A stretch of DNA of 64,000 nucleotides from assembly GCF_047495875.1 (NCBI RefSeq), contig NC_092461.1, forward strand, positions 66,018,299-66,082,298. Reading direction: 5' to 3'. Shown in pieces: positions 36,001 through 48,822 of this stretch; position 1 is the stretch's first letter; the number at the start of each line of letters is the position of its first letter. A program made the translations under genes and the position numbers. This DNA comes from Pithys albifrons albifrons (Eukaryota > Chordata > Aves > Passeriformes > Thamnophilidae). The notes beneath the pieces were generated by a model, which worked only from the letters and a program-made list of their open reading frames with translations, did no database searches and had not been told where the DNA came from.

Positions 36001-39000
36001 ACCCTTTGCTTTACTTTTCCTTGAATAACAGTGGAGGTTGAAAACTCTGCCTTGGCATTTTTGCAATCGTCACCCCTCTTCATTCACTCAGTCGTCTTGT
36101 GTAAGGCTTTGTTTTGGAAAACTCAGGCTACCTTCCTCTCTAAGGTTGCCTACCAATTTCTTCTTCCCTCATACTCCCTCCTTTGCTCTTCAAAGAAGAA
36201 AGATACTCTTCAAAGGACATACTGTTCTGGCAACACTTAAAGGTGGGCCTCCATAGGTGATCAGTGATCCAGGTGCTCTCAGGTTTGGTACATAAATGTT
36301 ACCTGGTTTTTTTGCTGTCAGGGAAAGCAGGAAATATGAGAGCAGGAAACTCCCCAAGTCCTACAACTGGATCTGAACATCACTTCCTTCTCTTCCATCC
36401 TCTGACCTTAATTGTTTTTGCTGACTGCTGACACCAATGAGATCTCTGATTGCCTTTTCTTTGCCTCTTAGTAATTAACAACTAGACAAATACTTAGGAG
36501 CTCAACGCTTTCTTGCTCAAATTCAATTTTTGAGCTTTCATAAAAGTATAGGAATGTTCTTGCTAAACTAGATCCTACATATCCAATATCCTGTCTCTGG
36601 CAGGGGTTAGAGATGGACAGCCAGGAAGTAGTACAAAAACAGGATAAAATTTGGTATGTTCCCTGAGTATCCTCAGTATCCAGTTAACAGCTTCCTGTGT
36701 TTGCTCTTTTCCTGAAAGGTTTCTTTCTGTCTCCAAAGACATCTCTTCTCTAGTGACAATTTAGTCATGATTACCCAATCTATGGATTAAAAAGCTAAAA
36801 CTAAAGTGATGGGAATTTTGAACACTCTTGATACCTTAGGAGTCCCACTTGCCTGCCTGGGAATAGATTGCAAGGTTCAGCTTTCTCCTCTCAAAACATT
36901 CCTCACTAAAATAAGAGGGAGCCAATCAGATACAATGTTTTTATGAGAAGGGGAAGGGGGCACAATCATGATTTCTGCTTGTCTGCTTTTGCCTTTTCAG
37001 CATATTTTATCTTTTCATCACATTTTATTTTTATTTGCCACAGTCAATAGCTAATTACTTTTTTCACTGTAATACTGTTTTGGGACTCTCTGGGTCTTGT
37101 AGGATAATTTTTCATTGGAAAAAGTTAGCAAAAAGCATTTCTTTGGGAGGGGTCAAGCCAGTTATCGTGAGAGCATGATCAGGATCCTAAATGTTGGAGT
37201 ACAATGTCCTTCCAGTTGCTTGCCCTCTGTGCCTCAGTCCTGTGCGTAACTTCCATGTGTGCTCCAGGAACATTTCAGTGCTAGCCAGGAAAATTTTACA
37301 TGCTCTCCTCAGATACTAGGTAAATCCTGTGAGAGCTCTGCTCTCCCATGCAGCTCTTAAGCATCAAGGCTTAAAAACTTGCTAAAATACTAGGATCTTT
37401 ATGATCACGTTGGCTACATTGCATATATAATAGATAACTTTGCAAGTCCTCCTTGGAGCTGAGGGCTGTTGAGCAGATTTTGCAGTGTGACAATGACCTT
37501 GGGACCCAATGGTAGCAGATGTCCTTGGACTATCTGAGAACCTGATCTGGCTCAGCACTCTAGTGTTGAACACTTACGAGTGTGAACTGTGACTTTCCAA
37601 AACACTTGTTTGTTTTTCATTAGGTTGATATTTCCTTTTTAGATTCACTTCCAAGCCTGAGGCACACGGGCTTTCTATGGTGAAAAAGGATTGAATAAAA
37701 GGTGATGATTGATTGTAAGAAAACAATTTGCAAGGAAAGCAAAAACAACACTATGTCACTTCATCCAGAAGCACTTGCCATTTGAAGGCTCAACCCCTGC
37801 CTCTGAAGCAGGTACTGCAGCAGTACTTCTGGATCTCCTGATATTGCTAAGTGTTTAGTAGAACTCAGTGTAGACTAAAAGGGTGAAAAAGGCTACTAAG
37901 GCTATCTCAGTTCACAAAAATATGACATTTTAAGAATCCCTTACAATTTGTTATGTACTGCTTATACAGCTATCTAGAGTGCTGGAGGGAAATGCTGACT
38001 CTGAAGCGGTCAGGAGGACAACTTCTAGAAGGTACAATACACCCCTTATTCCAGTGCTCTTTATTTTTGTAGCTGTCTTTACTCCTGGGAATGCAATGAA
38101 GTGTATTTTCTAAAAATTCCATGGTGTCAGACTAATAAACATTGTGCAGCTATGGATACTCAACATACTTTCTGTGCAGTACCAAAAGAGGTGAAGACAG
38201 AAACAAGCAGTCACAAAAATAAAAAAAATCTATTCTTGCAAAGCAGAATGCTTTATCTGCAAAACCTTTGTTTTTAAGAAAAAACCCACAACCCACAACA
38301 TCCATAGAGCTTAATTCAGCCTGTTACTGGAAGCAATTCACTGAAGCTATGCAGAATGCTGAAGGGTTGCAGTGCTTGGTTTAAAACAGCCAAGTGGCAG
38401 TCTCTTCTGCTTACATAGGATATATGGACCTCTGCACAACCATCCCTTAGAATCAAAATATGAATATCCTCATCACAGATCAACCCTCTGCCTCAGAATT
38501 TCTCTCTGTTGCCTGGCCCACAGGGAGCACTTAAATACTCCTTTTCCTTGGCCCTGGGAACACCATCTGTTCTGCAAAGTAAACAAGCTCCAGACTGGGA
38601 AACCATAGGAAGCCCTTTATAAACACTTAAACATTCTTAAGTGACCATTTAATTGTTTGGATAGGTAAACAAGAAGTGATTTTGCTGACAACATGACCAA
38701 ATTGAAACCCTACATTCCTCAGTGAAGGACATCTCCTCTTCCATCCAGTGCTGTCTAGTTTTTAACACTGCAATGTAATACAATTTGGTACCAATTTGTT
38801 TCAGGTAGTACCAGCTGGACCACAACAAAACAAGAAGTATTTCTGTTGGAGGATGATTTCTAGCAACATCCAGCATTTGCTGTCTGAGTCAAAAGTTGTT
38901 TAGGAAAGCTGCACAGCTACACTGACATGAGAATATATTTAAAGTAACATATGTACACACATCTCAAGAGGAATTCTTGACTTGAATGCTTCTCACCAGA

Positions 39001-39279
39001 GTGATTATCCAGTTTTCAGACTAGCACTAGCAAGTGGGGTTACAGAGAATCTATCTTCCTCAACTGTAGAGACAAGACTCATGTGGTCAGAATATGTTAA
39101 GAAAGTAATTTATTTACTGAACAAACAAAACATTGACTGAAATTACTTGTATTTATTTGATTAAGCATCTTGCAAAATAGAATGAGAAAAAGAATCAAGC
39201 AAATGGACAAACAGAGCCATTTCCAAGTTTTATTTTGAACCCTGATTTTATTTTGATATGTAGCTTTAATGTGATATGG
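30086..39279. other. Unassigned stretch of large intron
   Basis: About 9 kb of AT-rich sequence without a recognisable gene, RNA or interspersed repeat. A purine-rich run lies at about 33255-33303. Open frames reach 140 codons (33050-33472, plus strand) but have no family resemblance or codon signature that I can defend. Confidence 0.4.
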
Positions 39280-40110
39280 AAAGGCGGGGAATACATTTGA
39301 AAGTTACACAAACCCTTTTGCAAGTCAATGAAAGTACTGGATGTTTTCTGTTTTGGTTTGACCCCCAACAATTGCTTTTCCAGCCGTAATACTGGGACAA
39401 CGACTTAGAAAATCAATTTTCTCATCTCTAGTCATTAAGTGTGCAGTGAAGCATTCAGTGTGGTTCGTGGCCACATTGAATAAACAACTTATCTAACGTT
39501 ATTAACATTTTCGGCCCATGGACTCATGAACATCCGATAACACTTATTGTGTAGCATGGCTGAGCTGTCTTCAGTACAAATTGCTGTCAAAATTCAAGAT
39601 AATATTTTACTTTTACTGAGATTTTAAATATTTCTTCACTGTAGAATCTTAACAGAACAATCTGGATAAGGTGGCCTCATGATCTACTACATGTCTATTT
39701 GGCCAGTGGAGCACTCGTTGGATTTTGCTGAAATGTACATTAAAGTAATGGGGAAAAAACAACTATGAGCATCAGGAAACCGTGGCTGCATCATCCTGCC
39801 AACTGTGTGGTTTTGTTGCATTATTTAGACATCTCCCATATTAAGATGTTGCAGACATCCTATTGTCACCTTGAGGATGATTTTTAATTAGACACAGTAT
39901 AGAATAGTGTTAATAATTAAACTCATGGCACGTATTTTACATGAAAAAGGTTATACATACTGCATAAAATTATAATTTGGTTTCCTTACCACCTCTTCCA
40001 TAATAGCACAAAGGGACTTAGATTGGGCTTGCAATCCATCTAAACTGTTATTCTGTGACAAGCTCTCTAAGCTAATGATTTTAGTAGCGATAACGAAAAT
40101 ACAGCTATTA
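39280..40110. promoter_or_regulatory. Possible conserved noncoding element cluster
   Basis: In an AT-rich setting this 0.8 kb keeps about a dozen CpG sites (for example TTTTCGGCCC near 39509, CATCCGATAAC near 39532, CTAACGTTATT near 39494 and GTAGCGATAACGAAAAT near 40085), while the flanking kilobases have very few. It is also rich in homeodomain-type TAAT and ATTA words. Retained CpG in methylated AT-rich DNA can reflect constraint. This is an inference only. Confidence 0.25.
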
Positions 40111-40644
40111 TTCACACCTGTATAGCTGATACATATTCAAAACCCATCCAGAAACCAGAAACCCTCAGCAAAATTCAAGCATATGACTTGAATACATGTT
40201 AGAGGATAAGTGCTGTTCCTGCTATTTAACACAGAGAAACTGCAGGCTGTGAATTTCTAGTGCTAGTCAGACATGACTAACTGAAAACCTCTGAAATTGG
40301 AAAGTAATCCTATTCCTCCTTTCTTTTAGTTTTGTAAAATAAAGCATTAAACAAGAGTTGGCCCATACAAAGTGAGCATGAATAGAAACAGAATAGAAAT
40401 CACTTCTCTAATACCAGTCTGCAAAGAGGTGAAAATGAAACCTAGGTACAACAGAGAGGGTAAAGCCAGGGTCAGGTGTTAGTGGTTGACCCAAATCTTT
40501 TGACTGAGGGTTGAAATAAACACTCACTCCAAATAATTTCTTACCTAGTCCCAAGACAAGCCTAAAGTACTTTAAGCCCATTTGTAAATATCTACTGGAA
40601 GCTGCATTTGCCTGGCCAAGAAGTGGAGGCAGATCCTTCTATCT

Positions 40645-40671
40645 AAAAAAAAAAAAAAAAAAAAAAAAAAA
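40645..40671 (+). repeat. Poly(A) tract of 27 residues
   Basis: An uninterrupted A27. No AATAAA lies 10-30 bases upstream, no upstream sequence resembles a gene or SINE, and no target-site duplication is obvious. It is treated as a simple repeat rather than a retroposon tail. Confidence 0.85.
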
Positions 40672-43600
40672 GATAAAAGTGTCTTTATGCCATACATCCA
40701 GGGACAGAGAAACCACAGTGAAATCTGGGAAGACTAAGTCTGGGGAAGACTCAACACTTGGATGCTGAATTTGTCTTAAAAAGTTACCTCTTACTGGAGA
40801 ATCCATTATCACATGGATTCCAAATTATGGGAGGAAAAATATGTCCTGTGTGTCATGTAACATCTACAGAGATCCCAGAAGACTCTAAGAATCAACTTTG
40901 TGTTTGTTCCATGGGTGAAAGCACAGACTTTATGTGACTAAATGCCACATCCATTTCTCATTCAGAAATGTAATAAAGGTAACTTCATTTTGCTTACATG
41001 GTGGGGGTATATTGAGTCACACAAGGGGAGAGGAAGATACTAGGACCAAGGGATTTGGGATGCCAGAGAAGAAATTGTTGTAAGATTTTTATTCGTGTTT
41101 CCCTCATTCCTCTGAAAGGGCTATTGTGTTTATTGGTCTGAAGTTGGAGTTGATCTTGTTGGATGCTTCCACTTTCGTTTTAATATCTAGTAGTACTAAT
41201 ACAGCTTTACTGTGTTACCTGGACCAACTGACTTTGAAATCTACTGATATTCTTAAATTGGTCTAAATTTCTAAACTCTTAGAGTTGTTTGGTTGAATTG
41301 ACTTGAGTAATCTCATAATGCCATTGGCAAATATCCTTGATTGGAAATAAATGCAAATCTACTCTTAAAACTCCATCATTCCCTGTTTAGACCAGAAATT
41401 ACCTGCTCAGACGTGCAGATATGGGATAAAGTTTTACTTTTATAAAAATGTTATCATAAGACTTTGAATAAATCAAGCTGGTTATTATCATTGAAAATTG
41501 TCCCATCCCCTGTTGAGTTCAATTTCTGGTATAATGAACACGTATCTAAACATCTTCATTTTATTTCTTTTTGTGGCTTTTTTGCTTGAAACTATTTTGC
41601 TTGGGACACTTAATACCTTCCTAATAGTTTTACAGTCTGTATTTCACTTAAGACAAAAATATCTAAAAATCCCAAGAAAAAACACAACAGAGATACTAGT
41701 TAAATATATTACTTGAATATGTGTATATTTTATTACACAGCATTCTCAAAGACAACTCAATAATGAAGGTTTTTTTCAAAGCTGACTAGGAAAAGGATGA
41801 CACATACCTAGGACAGTACCATATACTTGATATTTAGAAAAATAATTTGACTTGTAAAGGGAAAGGAAATGAGTCAACGAGACAAGTCTAAGAGTACCAA
41901 AGTCATGCCTACAGCTCCTCACAGAGTACACCCCTCGACTATACATGACCTAATTTAGTAAGTTCCCTTGATGCAGTGTGGATGTGCCACATCACACGTG
42001 AATCAGTATTACTTCCTTCACATCTCTCTCATTTAGCTCACCACTAGTTCTTAAGCTGATTATCTCAGACATCGTTTGCTCCCTTTCTTGCAGTACAGAG
42101 AAGCTATACTGTGTACCTCTCCTGACTCAGTCTCCCATTTCAAATGACTCGTTTGTCCCTCCCAGCATCTGAAGTTCTTTTAGCTGTGTCCTGCACAGCC
42201 ACAGGAAGGCCTCCTGATGGGAGAAGTACTGAGTGCCTTCACTCTGCATCATTATTTTCTGAATTAGTAGGCAGAGTTTGCTCTGTGTCAGTTCAGTCAC
42301 CTTCATGCTAGAATAATGGGGATTTTAATTACATGATGTTAAACCTCTCTCTCTGATGTAGCCATATATTGGAAGGCTCATCATCAATTCAGCAGTCGAT
42401 TGAGGAAACCTTGGATAATGAGAGTTTATTAACCCAGGTTAATGAGCCTCAGGCAAAAATGAGGGATTTTGCCCAGCTGAAGGGAAGCATTGAACACAAA
42501 CAAGGCTACATGAGTAGAACTCAGCCCTCTCGAGAGCTGCCCAGCAAATGACAGAGCATTTGGTAGAAATACCAGTGACTGGATGCTGAAAGCAGAACAT
42601 CTGTGTTCTTGAGAGCTACATTTTTTAATCATGTCCTCCAGATCTCTGAGGAGAGGCAGTTATCCCAGCAAGTGCACTGGCAAACAGGAAGAATGACTTT
42701 GAGAGGCAGCAAGCATGATGGTTGTCTCCCCACAAGGCCATGACTCTTCCCTCAGGATCTCTCTGAGGGGGTTCCTTCTGTTGCCCATCCTGGAACTGAT
42801 AACATCTGTGCTCCCAGCAATACCCTCCAAGTCCTTGGACCTGACATGCTCTCCTAGGTGCAGAGGTGCTAAAATTTGTGGTATGGAACATAAGCAACAA
42901 GCTACCTGCCTTCCCTGGGAGACAGCGTTTTGATAAAACAATGTTCCCAGCACATAAACTCACACAGATACAAGTTCTCATAGGATCACTCATCATGGAT
43001 AAGGAAAATGGAGAAATCTCATGACACCTGAAACAACTATTTACAGCTACACAGCTCCCCCTTCGCTTTAGTGTCATGCCCGTCTCCAGTCATGCTGCTC
43101 TACCCTGTCCTGGCAGGACATCAGTAGATAAGGTGGTGAGAAACAATGCATCGTTGCAGCAGAAAGAATTTATTTAATTAGAGCTACACATTCTTAGTTC
43201 ATAAAAATGTTTGGCTATGGAATTGCTGTCTTTTGTTGTTTTTTTTTCCTGCACTTTTTTGAATAACTGTAAATGCAGCTGAAATAGCAATACTATTATT
43301 TCAGAAGTGTTTACTTATTTGCAAGTTGCAAGTAACTGTCATTCACAGCTAGAAAGAAAGACAGGTATTAGCCAGCAGAGGAAAGATGTATGAACTGTAG
43401 TGATATGGAATACTGCTCCTTCTTGTACTGAATGTATTACCCATTGAGATTATAAGTGAGTATCTCTAATTAAAAGACCCAGTAGCACACAGTAGCTGTA
43501 GTTTTCTGGATTCACACTTTTGCATCCAGTCCCATTATTGCAAAGTCTGAGAAGGGCAAATAGTTCAAAATTACTCACTAGGCTGAAATTCTTTGTTCTG

Positions 43601-44629
43601 GAGTCAGCAGAAGATTTGCCCTTGTTGTCAGTTCTGGAAATTCATGTGCACGGTACATGTACTTGTCAGCTCTTGCTGTTGGCAAAATTCAAATGGATAC
43701 AAATTCTTTAAGCTAGTGGATGGAAGACAAAATGCCCAAAGAGAAAATTGCTCTTGATTTTCTGAACTAAAAGAAAAGGAAATTTCTATTTCACATTTCT
43801 GCATCTATTGCAAAATACAGCTCATGAATCAAACTATCTTACCTCCCTCCCTAAAGCGTATATTATCAATATTCAAAGAAGGAAAAAGGACTGCCTAAAA
43901 TATGAAATTCAATGAAGTACCTGTAACTTTTGAAATTAAAATAGCTGGGAAATGACTGAATTAATTGTATATGTCCTGAAGAAAGTTGACTGCATATTAT
44001 TCTTTTTATTCTTAGTTTCAATATGTGTAAAATTGTGATTTAAAAAAATATTGGCAACTGTGCCAAAAATGTGTCTGACAGATTTGGCTATGATTATTGT
44101 AAAGTCATTTGAAGAGTTTCCACTGTGCTTCTTCTTTAGAAGGCAAAGTCTTGCAGTTCTTATTAAAGTAAGACCTCTACTGAACAAAACATATGTAGAT
44201 ATGTACATTCATACCTACATAGAAATGATCTGCAGGGGTTGCCCAAAATGAGAAACTTATTCAGCTGGGAAATAAAAACAGTTATACAGTTTGCCATACA
44301 GGTCATGACAAACAGGAGAGTTGCATGGCCATGAGTAAACCCTTTCCTGCACAGGAAATTTCTTATTGCACAATTTTTCCCATAACATTTATGCAGATAT
44401 TACTATGACAAAAATGTACCAGTGTATTTGTGAAGATATACCACTATAAGATGACAGCAGATCCCACAGGGCCTTTAGCCTCCTGGTGAGCATGAACTGA
44501 CCAGCCTGATCTGCACCTCCTGATAGTCACACAGCAATTCCAGTAACAAAGAGAGAGATCTGTGAGGAACTTGCTGGAGCTGCAGCAGGACATCAATGCT
44601 GGAAGAGACGTCCACAGAGCCACCATCAT
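40672..44629. other. Unassigned stretch of large intron
   Basis: No gene or repeat family recognised. Overlapping minus-strand open frames of 97 and 150 codons near 42625-43077 have no recognisable domain. Confidence 0.4.
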
Positions 44630-44631
44630 CT

Positions 44632-44670
44632 TATGTATATATATAAATATATGTATATATTTATAAAAAT
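44632..44670. repeat. AT-rich microsatellite
   Basis: A TA/TG alternating tract, TATGTATATATATAAATATA continuing through TGTATATATTTATAAA. Confidence 0.8.
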
Positions 44671-46299
44671 ATCCAAACAGACTGGAGTTTGTACCTCAAT
44701 TACTGCTGTCAGGAAGGTGGCTAGTGCTATATAGTGTCATGTCACAAGTTGTGTAGGAGGCTTTAGAAGTGCACAGGAGGTCAATACAAGATTTGCAGTG
44801 TAGGGCTCCTGCAGCATGACCATGACGGCAACAGGAGTCTTGCTTTTTACCCCTTACCCTATGAATCCACAAGGTAGAAAATGTGATTGCTCTCCAGTGC
44901 TGTAAGGCAGGCCTAAAGCTTTACAAGCCTGTGTGGAAACCATTTTTTCTGCAGACTGGAGTATGTGTGCATGTTTGTAAACTCATTTTCTAGCTCTTTG
45001 TGAAAGATCCCAGCAGTGCTGGGAGGGATGGAATGAGAGAGGGAAAGAGAGGGACTTTAGAGTTTTGAGTTGGAGGCTAAAAGGAGCAAAATAAATACAG
45101 TACTTGTTTGTAGCACAAGAAGTATTACCTAGGTCATAGCCAGCCGCTGCTGGCTTCAAATCTTGCAACGAACTTTAAGAAATGTGCCTGCACCATAGTA
45201 GAGACAATTCAATTTATAAAATCCAGAGGTAGATAAAGAGCTAAGGGTATTGATTAAACTATTAACCAATATACTGTTTCTCCTTTTTATGGTTGCAGAT
45301 ACAATACACATATGTCAGATCAAAATTTTTAACTGTTTGTCACCACCACCTGGAGAAGGCTCCAGACAAGGAGGTGATAAAAAGTAAAATTTAGGTAGAG
45401 ACAAGCATATTCAGCCAATTACAGTGGGCTTTGAGATTTCAAAGGAAAAATCCTTTCAGTCGCAGTAAGCAGAGGGAAAATGTAAAGAAATATCTGTTCT
45501 TTAGTGTCTACATTATGCTAAGTGGCTTATGAAATTCTGGGGTTTTTAAATCTAGGAGGCTGACCAGTGGAGAGCAGGGTACTGCAATGGAGAGGCACAC
45601 ATGCAGTTGTCCTCAGAATTTCTTCTGGAGCTGACACTGCTTTCAACTCCAATTAGCTAACTCAGTATCATAGCTGTGACTATTTTTTAAAGAACTGTCA
45701 TGCAGGCCATGAATACAGACAAATTTTACTCAAAAAAAATGATGGTTCAGTAAAATATGGTACTGTGAGCTCTTGGTACTAGAAAGACACTCCCAGATGT
45801 GATGGAGGCCACCCAGTGCTGAGGACTGTTGCCAGAACAAGTTTTGGGGAGTGAGAAGAAAAGGCCTGACTGTTCATATAGATACTACTTCCTTAAAATA
45901 CTGCTGATATATTTGTAGTGTTAAGATCCTTCTGCCTTCACATGCTAATTTAGAGAGTTATAAAGGGAGACTAATGTCTTGTTCCATCTTAAACAACACT
46001 CCTTTACATATATAGGCCTACCAACAAGGTGTAGATATTGAACTTGTGCAGTATTATGAATCATTAAAGCTGAATAAATGCTTAATTGCACTTCCAGACA
46101 TCCTGTAGGCCACCTGACAGGCCCTGGAGACCCTGGTGGTAAGGAACAAGGCAGGTTCCTATGCTGAAGGATACAGGGTAGTGTGTGCTTTCTGTCACAA
46201 ACCAGAAGAATTCTTGAGTACAAGAATTCTTGAGTGATGCACCATAGATACCTCCACACAACCTCTTAAGTTTTCAACATCCCTTTTGATCTAACAACA
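44671..46299. other. Unassigned stretch of large intron
   Basis: No gene or repeat family recognised. At about 46206-46235 the palindromic word AAGAATTCTTGAGT occurs twice in tandem, separated by two bases. Confidence 0.4.
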
Positions 46300-46770
46300 T
46301 AGGAGACCTGTTGTCCCTTCTTCAACTGCACCAAAAGCCCACTGCTCTTATCACTTCAAAAATCCCATTCCTGGTTATTTCTAATTCCACATATCCGTCT
46401 TGGATCAGAGTTTCACAAAACTTAACAGTGCATACCAGGTTACCCATCCTCTTTGCCCCAAAAAGCCATCCAGAGCACCACTCAACTCCAAATCTCCTCA
46501 GTTCTTCCAACCTTCTGCTCCAAACCTCCTTCTGCCCAATCCTGCCCAATTTCTCTGCTCATCTCAGTCTCTTCACTGCCACCCCTCACTGCTCTATGGT
46601 CCAGAGCAATAAACTCTGATCACATGGCAGGGATGGCTCCTCAGCCCTACATCTTTGGGTCCTTCACCTTGGCTTGAACCATCTGCTGACATCTGCAATC
46701 ACTGAAATAAATTTCCATGGCTCTCTGAGCCCACTGTCCTCCATCACAGCAGCTCCTCCCTCATTGCCCC
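46300..46770. repeat. Pyrimidine-rich stretch
   Basis: C/T-rich plus strand with many CCAA, CTCC and TTCTGC words. It produces three overlapping open frames of 70-102 codons with biased Ser/Pro/Leu content, which is expected from composition. It is similar in style to the 6020 and 7079 repeats, but no continuous alignment is seen. Confidence 0.4.
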
Positions 46771-48489
46771 CGTCAGAGGATGTGACTCAGCTCCTACATC
46801 TCACAGGGATTTCTAAAACCTAAATACAGACTGTGGTCCCCAGAAATGTGCTTTAAAAATGATGCATGGAACAAAAAGTAAGATCTATTTTAGGAAAATC
46901 AGATGCATTTAGACCCTTTATTTCCATACTGTTAGTCTACAATTAGATCTGGAACTTCCTTTTTATAGGATTTGGAAAAGAAAACTGGAGAAAACATGCA
47001 TGTAAATTTTTTTCCTTCCTCCCACCCCATCCCTTACCTCTGACAACAAAGAGAGCACTTTTACCTTTATTTTCCTCTCTTTAGCCCTGTATTTGAAAAG
47101 AAGGTGGGGGAGGTGAAAGGGGACTAAAATTCAAAGAATTAGAGGTTACTTGTTCTTCTTTGTAAATAATTGCCATGCCATTGACTGAGTGCCCTGAAGC
47201 CCAGCTCCCTGCTGACAGACTGCTGTGTCAGCAAAAATTTCTCTTGTTTTACAGACGTCTTTAACATCCTCATGGGTGGAATACAAGGCTGAGTACAAAA
47301 ACTCACTACCAATCTTTGATGGCACACAGTTGCTTTTCAAATTAAAACATTTTTTCTTCCCTGTCTCATCAGGGATGTTACTTGATGGTGCTTACCCATT
47401 CTTCCTTTCTCATGGAGGATGCAGAGTTCTCACTGAACCATTTTTTCCCCATTGAGATCTACCATTGCAATCAGAATGCAGGTTATTTGATTAATCACTT
47501 TATTAAACCTGTTTTCACCTTTGAAAAAGGCACTTCATTCTTCTCCATTTATAGCACACTATTTCCTACAAGGCACTGTGAAGATACAGCTATGGATCTA
47601 TGCTCTTTATTAATCCATTCTTTGTAATAAAATAGCTGTGTGAGGAGGCACAAGGACTACCTGGATAACAAAACCCTTCTAGGTGCCTCATTTAGACTTT
47701 TTTCCTACTCAAAATCTCCTTGTTCTGGTACAGGAACATGTGTGCTTCCTTGTAAATTATACCTGCTAATTTTCCTCACAGCCTCACATTGCTGCCAGTG
47801 TTAAAGAACAAGGTGAATAAAAAAAATCAGAATACAACAGAGTTTACAGCAGTAGAAGTAGCTTGTGTGTCTGCAAAGCTACTAAGTGGAACTGGACAAG
47901 TAGGAGTCCTTGTTTTTCAGCCATGCAGAGCTATAAAGGCTAGAATAAAACAAAGGGGAAACCTAGCCTGGACTATTGCTTAGCAAAAGGCTCTGAATTT
48001 TCAGCAAGTGATTGGCTGCAAAGTGCACCGTAAATCCACCTAGGGATAGCACACAACTTCAAAAGAGCCTGAAAGCCTTCTTCAGCATAGCTCAGATGGT
48101 GGAGTATAAACTGACCTCACAGACAAGGTGCTGTACTGGTTGATAGCACATATTACTCTTTTCTGGTCAGAACTGGGCTTTCAACAGGAAGAGTAGGGGC
48201 TCTCTAATGTCACTGGAACAATTTTCTGAGTTTATAGTCTCCACAGGAAACTGTGCCCATATTGCAATGGACAAGATAAGTGTTGTTTTTCCAGCTAAAT
48301 TAGCAATAATGTGAGGCTCTTCCCTTTTACCTCATTCCCATTTCATGAAAGTTCAGGAGGTGTGCAAGTGACAATAAAATCAAGCTTGCTGTTCTGCTCT
48401 GATTTGTCAGTGCTACTGTGAACAAATGGCAACATAGCAATTCATCCTCAAGGTAAGCCTTGGTTCTCTGATTTTAGGAGGAAGAGTAT
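46771..48489. other. Unassigned stretch of large intron
   Basis: No gene or repeat family recognised. Confidence 0.45.
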
Positions 48490-48779
48490 GATTTCTGAAC
48501 ACCTGATCCCGTCAGATCTCAGAAGCTAAGCTGGGCCAGGTCCAGTTAGTATTTGGATGGGAGACCTCCTGGCAGTACCGGGGGCTGTAGGTTCTAGTCC
48601 TGAGGACTTCACTGTCACCATCCAAGCTGTCTTGGCCATGGCAGATGAACCTTAGGAATTAAAGGGTGGGGCCAGTTCTGTGCATGCTGTGCCTTACCTA
48701 AAAAATCCACTGTGCAGGCTTGAAGAACACACCCACGTGGGGAGAGCCCTTCCCAAATCTTTGTTCTTGAAGCCTAGCC

Positions 48780-48780
<1 letters not shown>
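48490..48780 (+). mobile_element. 5S rRNA-derived SINE, copy 4
   Basis: The only plus-strand copy. The 5S head reads CTGAACACCTGATCCCGTCA, GATCTCAGAAGCTAAGCTGG, GTTAGTATTTGGATGGGAGA, CAGTACCGGGGGCTGTAGG. The body follows: AGTCCTGAGGACTTCACTGT, GGTGGGGCCAGTTCTGTGCA, CCTAAAAAATCCACTGTGCA, CACCCACGTGGGGAGAGCCC, ending TTCTTGAAGCCTAGCC at 48779. It is followed directly by an (ATG)n tract. CTGAACACCT (48495-48504) and CTGAACACTT (48824-48833) could be target-site duplications, which would mean the copy starts at GATCCCGTCAG, 5'-truncated by about 25 bases. However, CTGAACAC is also normal 5S sequence, so this is uncertain. Confidence 0.93.
48524..48571 (+). promoter_or_regulatory. 5S-type internal control region (box A to box C) in SINE copy 4
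   Basis: By position in 5S rRNA, AGCTAAGCTGGGCCA (48524-48538) matches box A, the next bases the intermediate element, and TTGGATGGGAGACCTCCTG (48553-48571) box C. In genuine 5S genes these bind TFIIIA and recruit TFIIIC/TFIIIB for Pol III. The same boxes are present in the other three copies, best preserved in 29187-29480. Whether any copy is transcribed is unknown. Confidence 0.65.
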
Positions 48781-48821
<41 letters not shown>

Positions 48822-48822
48822 C
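48780..48822 (+). repeat. (ATG)n microsatellite, tail of SINE copy 4
   Basis: About 14 perfect ATG units immediately after the last base of the SINE body. Read in one frame it gives a poly-Asp run and on the other strand poly-Ser or poly-His, which explains two open frames here. Trinucleotide TGA/ATG tails are typical of RTE-type LINEs and the SINEs they mobilise. Confidence 0.92.

Noticed and set aside
40440..40671. Processed pseudogene ending in the A27 tract
   Set aside because: No coding similarity upstream, no polyadenylation signal at the right distance and no target-site duplication seen.
42625..43077. 150-codon minus-strand open frame
   Set aside because: Cys- and Ser-rich composition with no domain, and overlaps other frames of similar length; consistent with chance.
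48490..48610. A functional 5S rRNA gene
   Set aside because: The head carries multiple substitutions, has no 5S terminator T-run at the end, and continues directly into the SINE body; the same holds for the other three copies.
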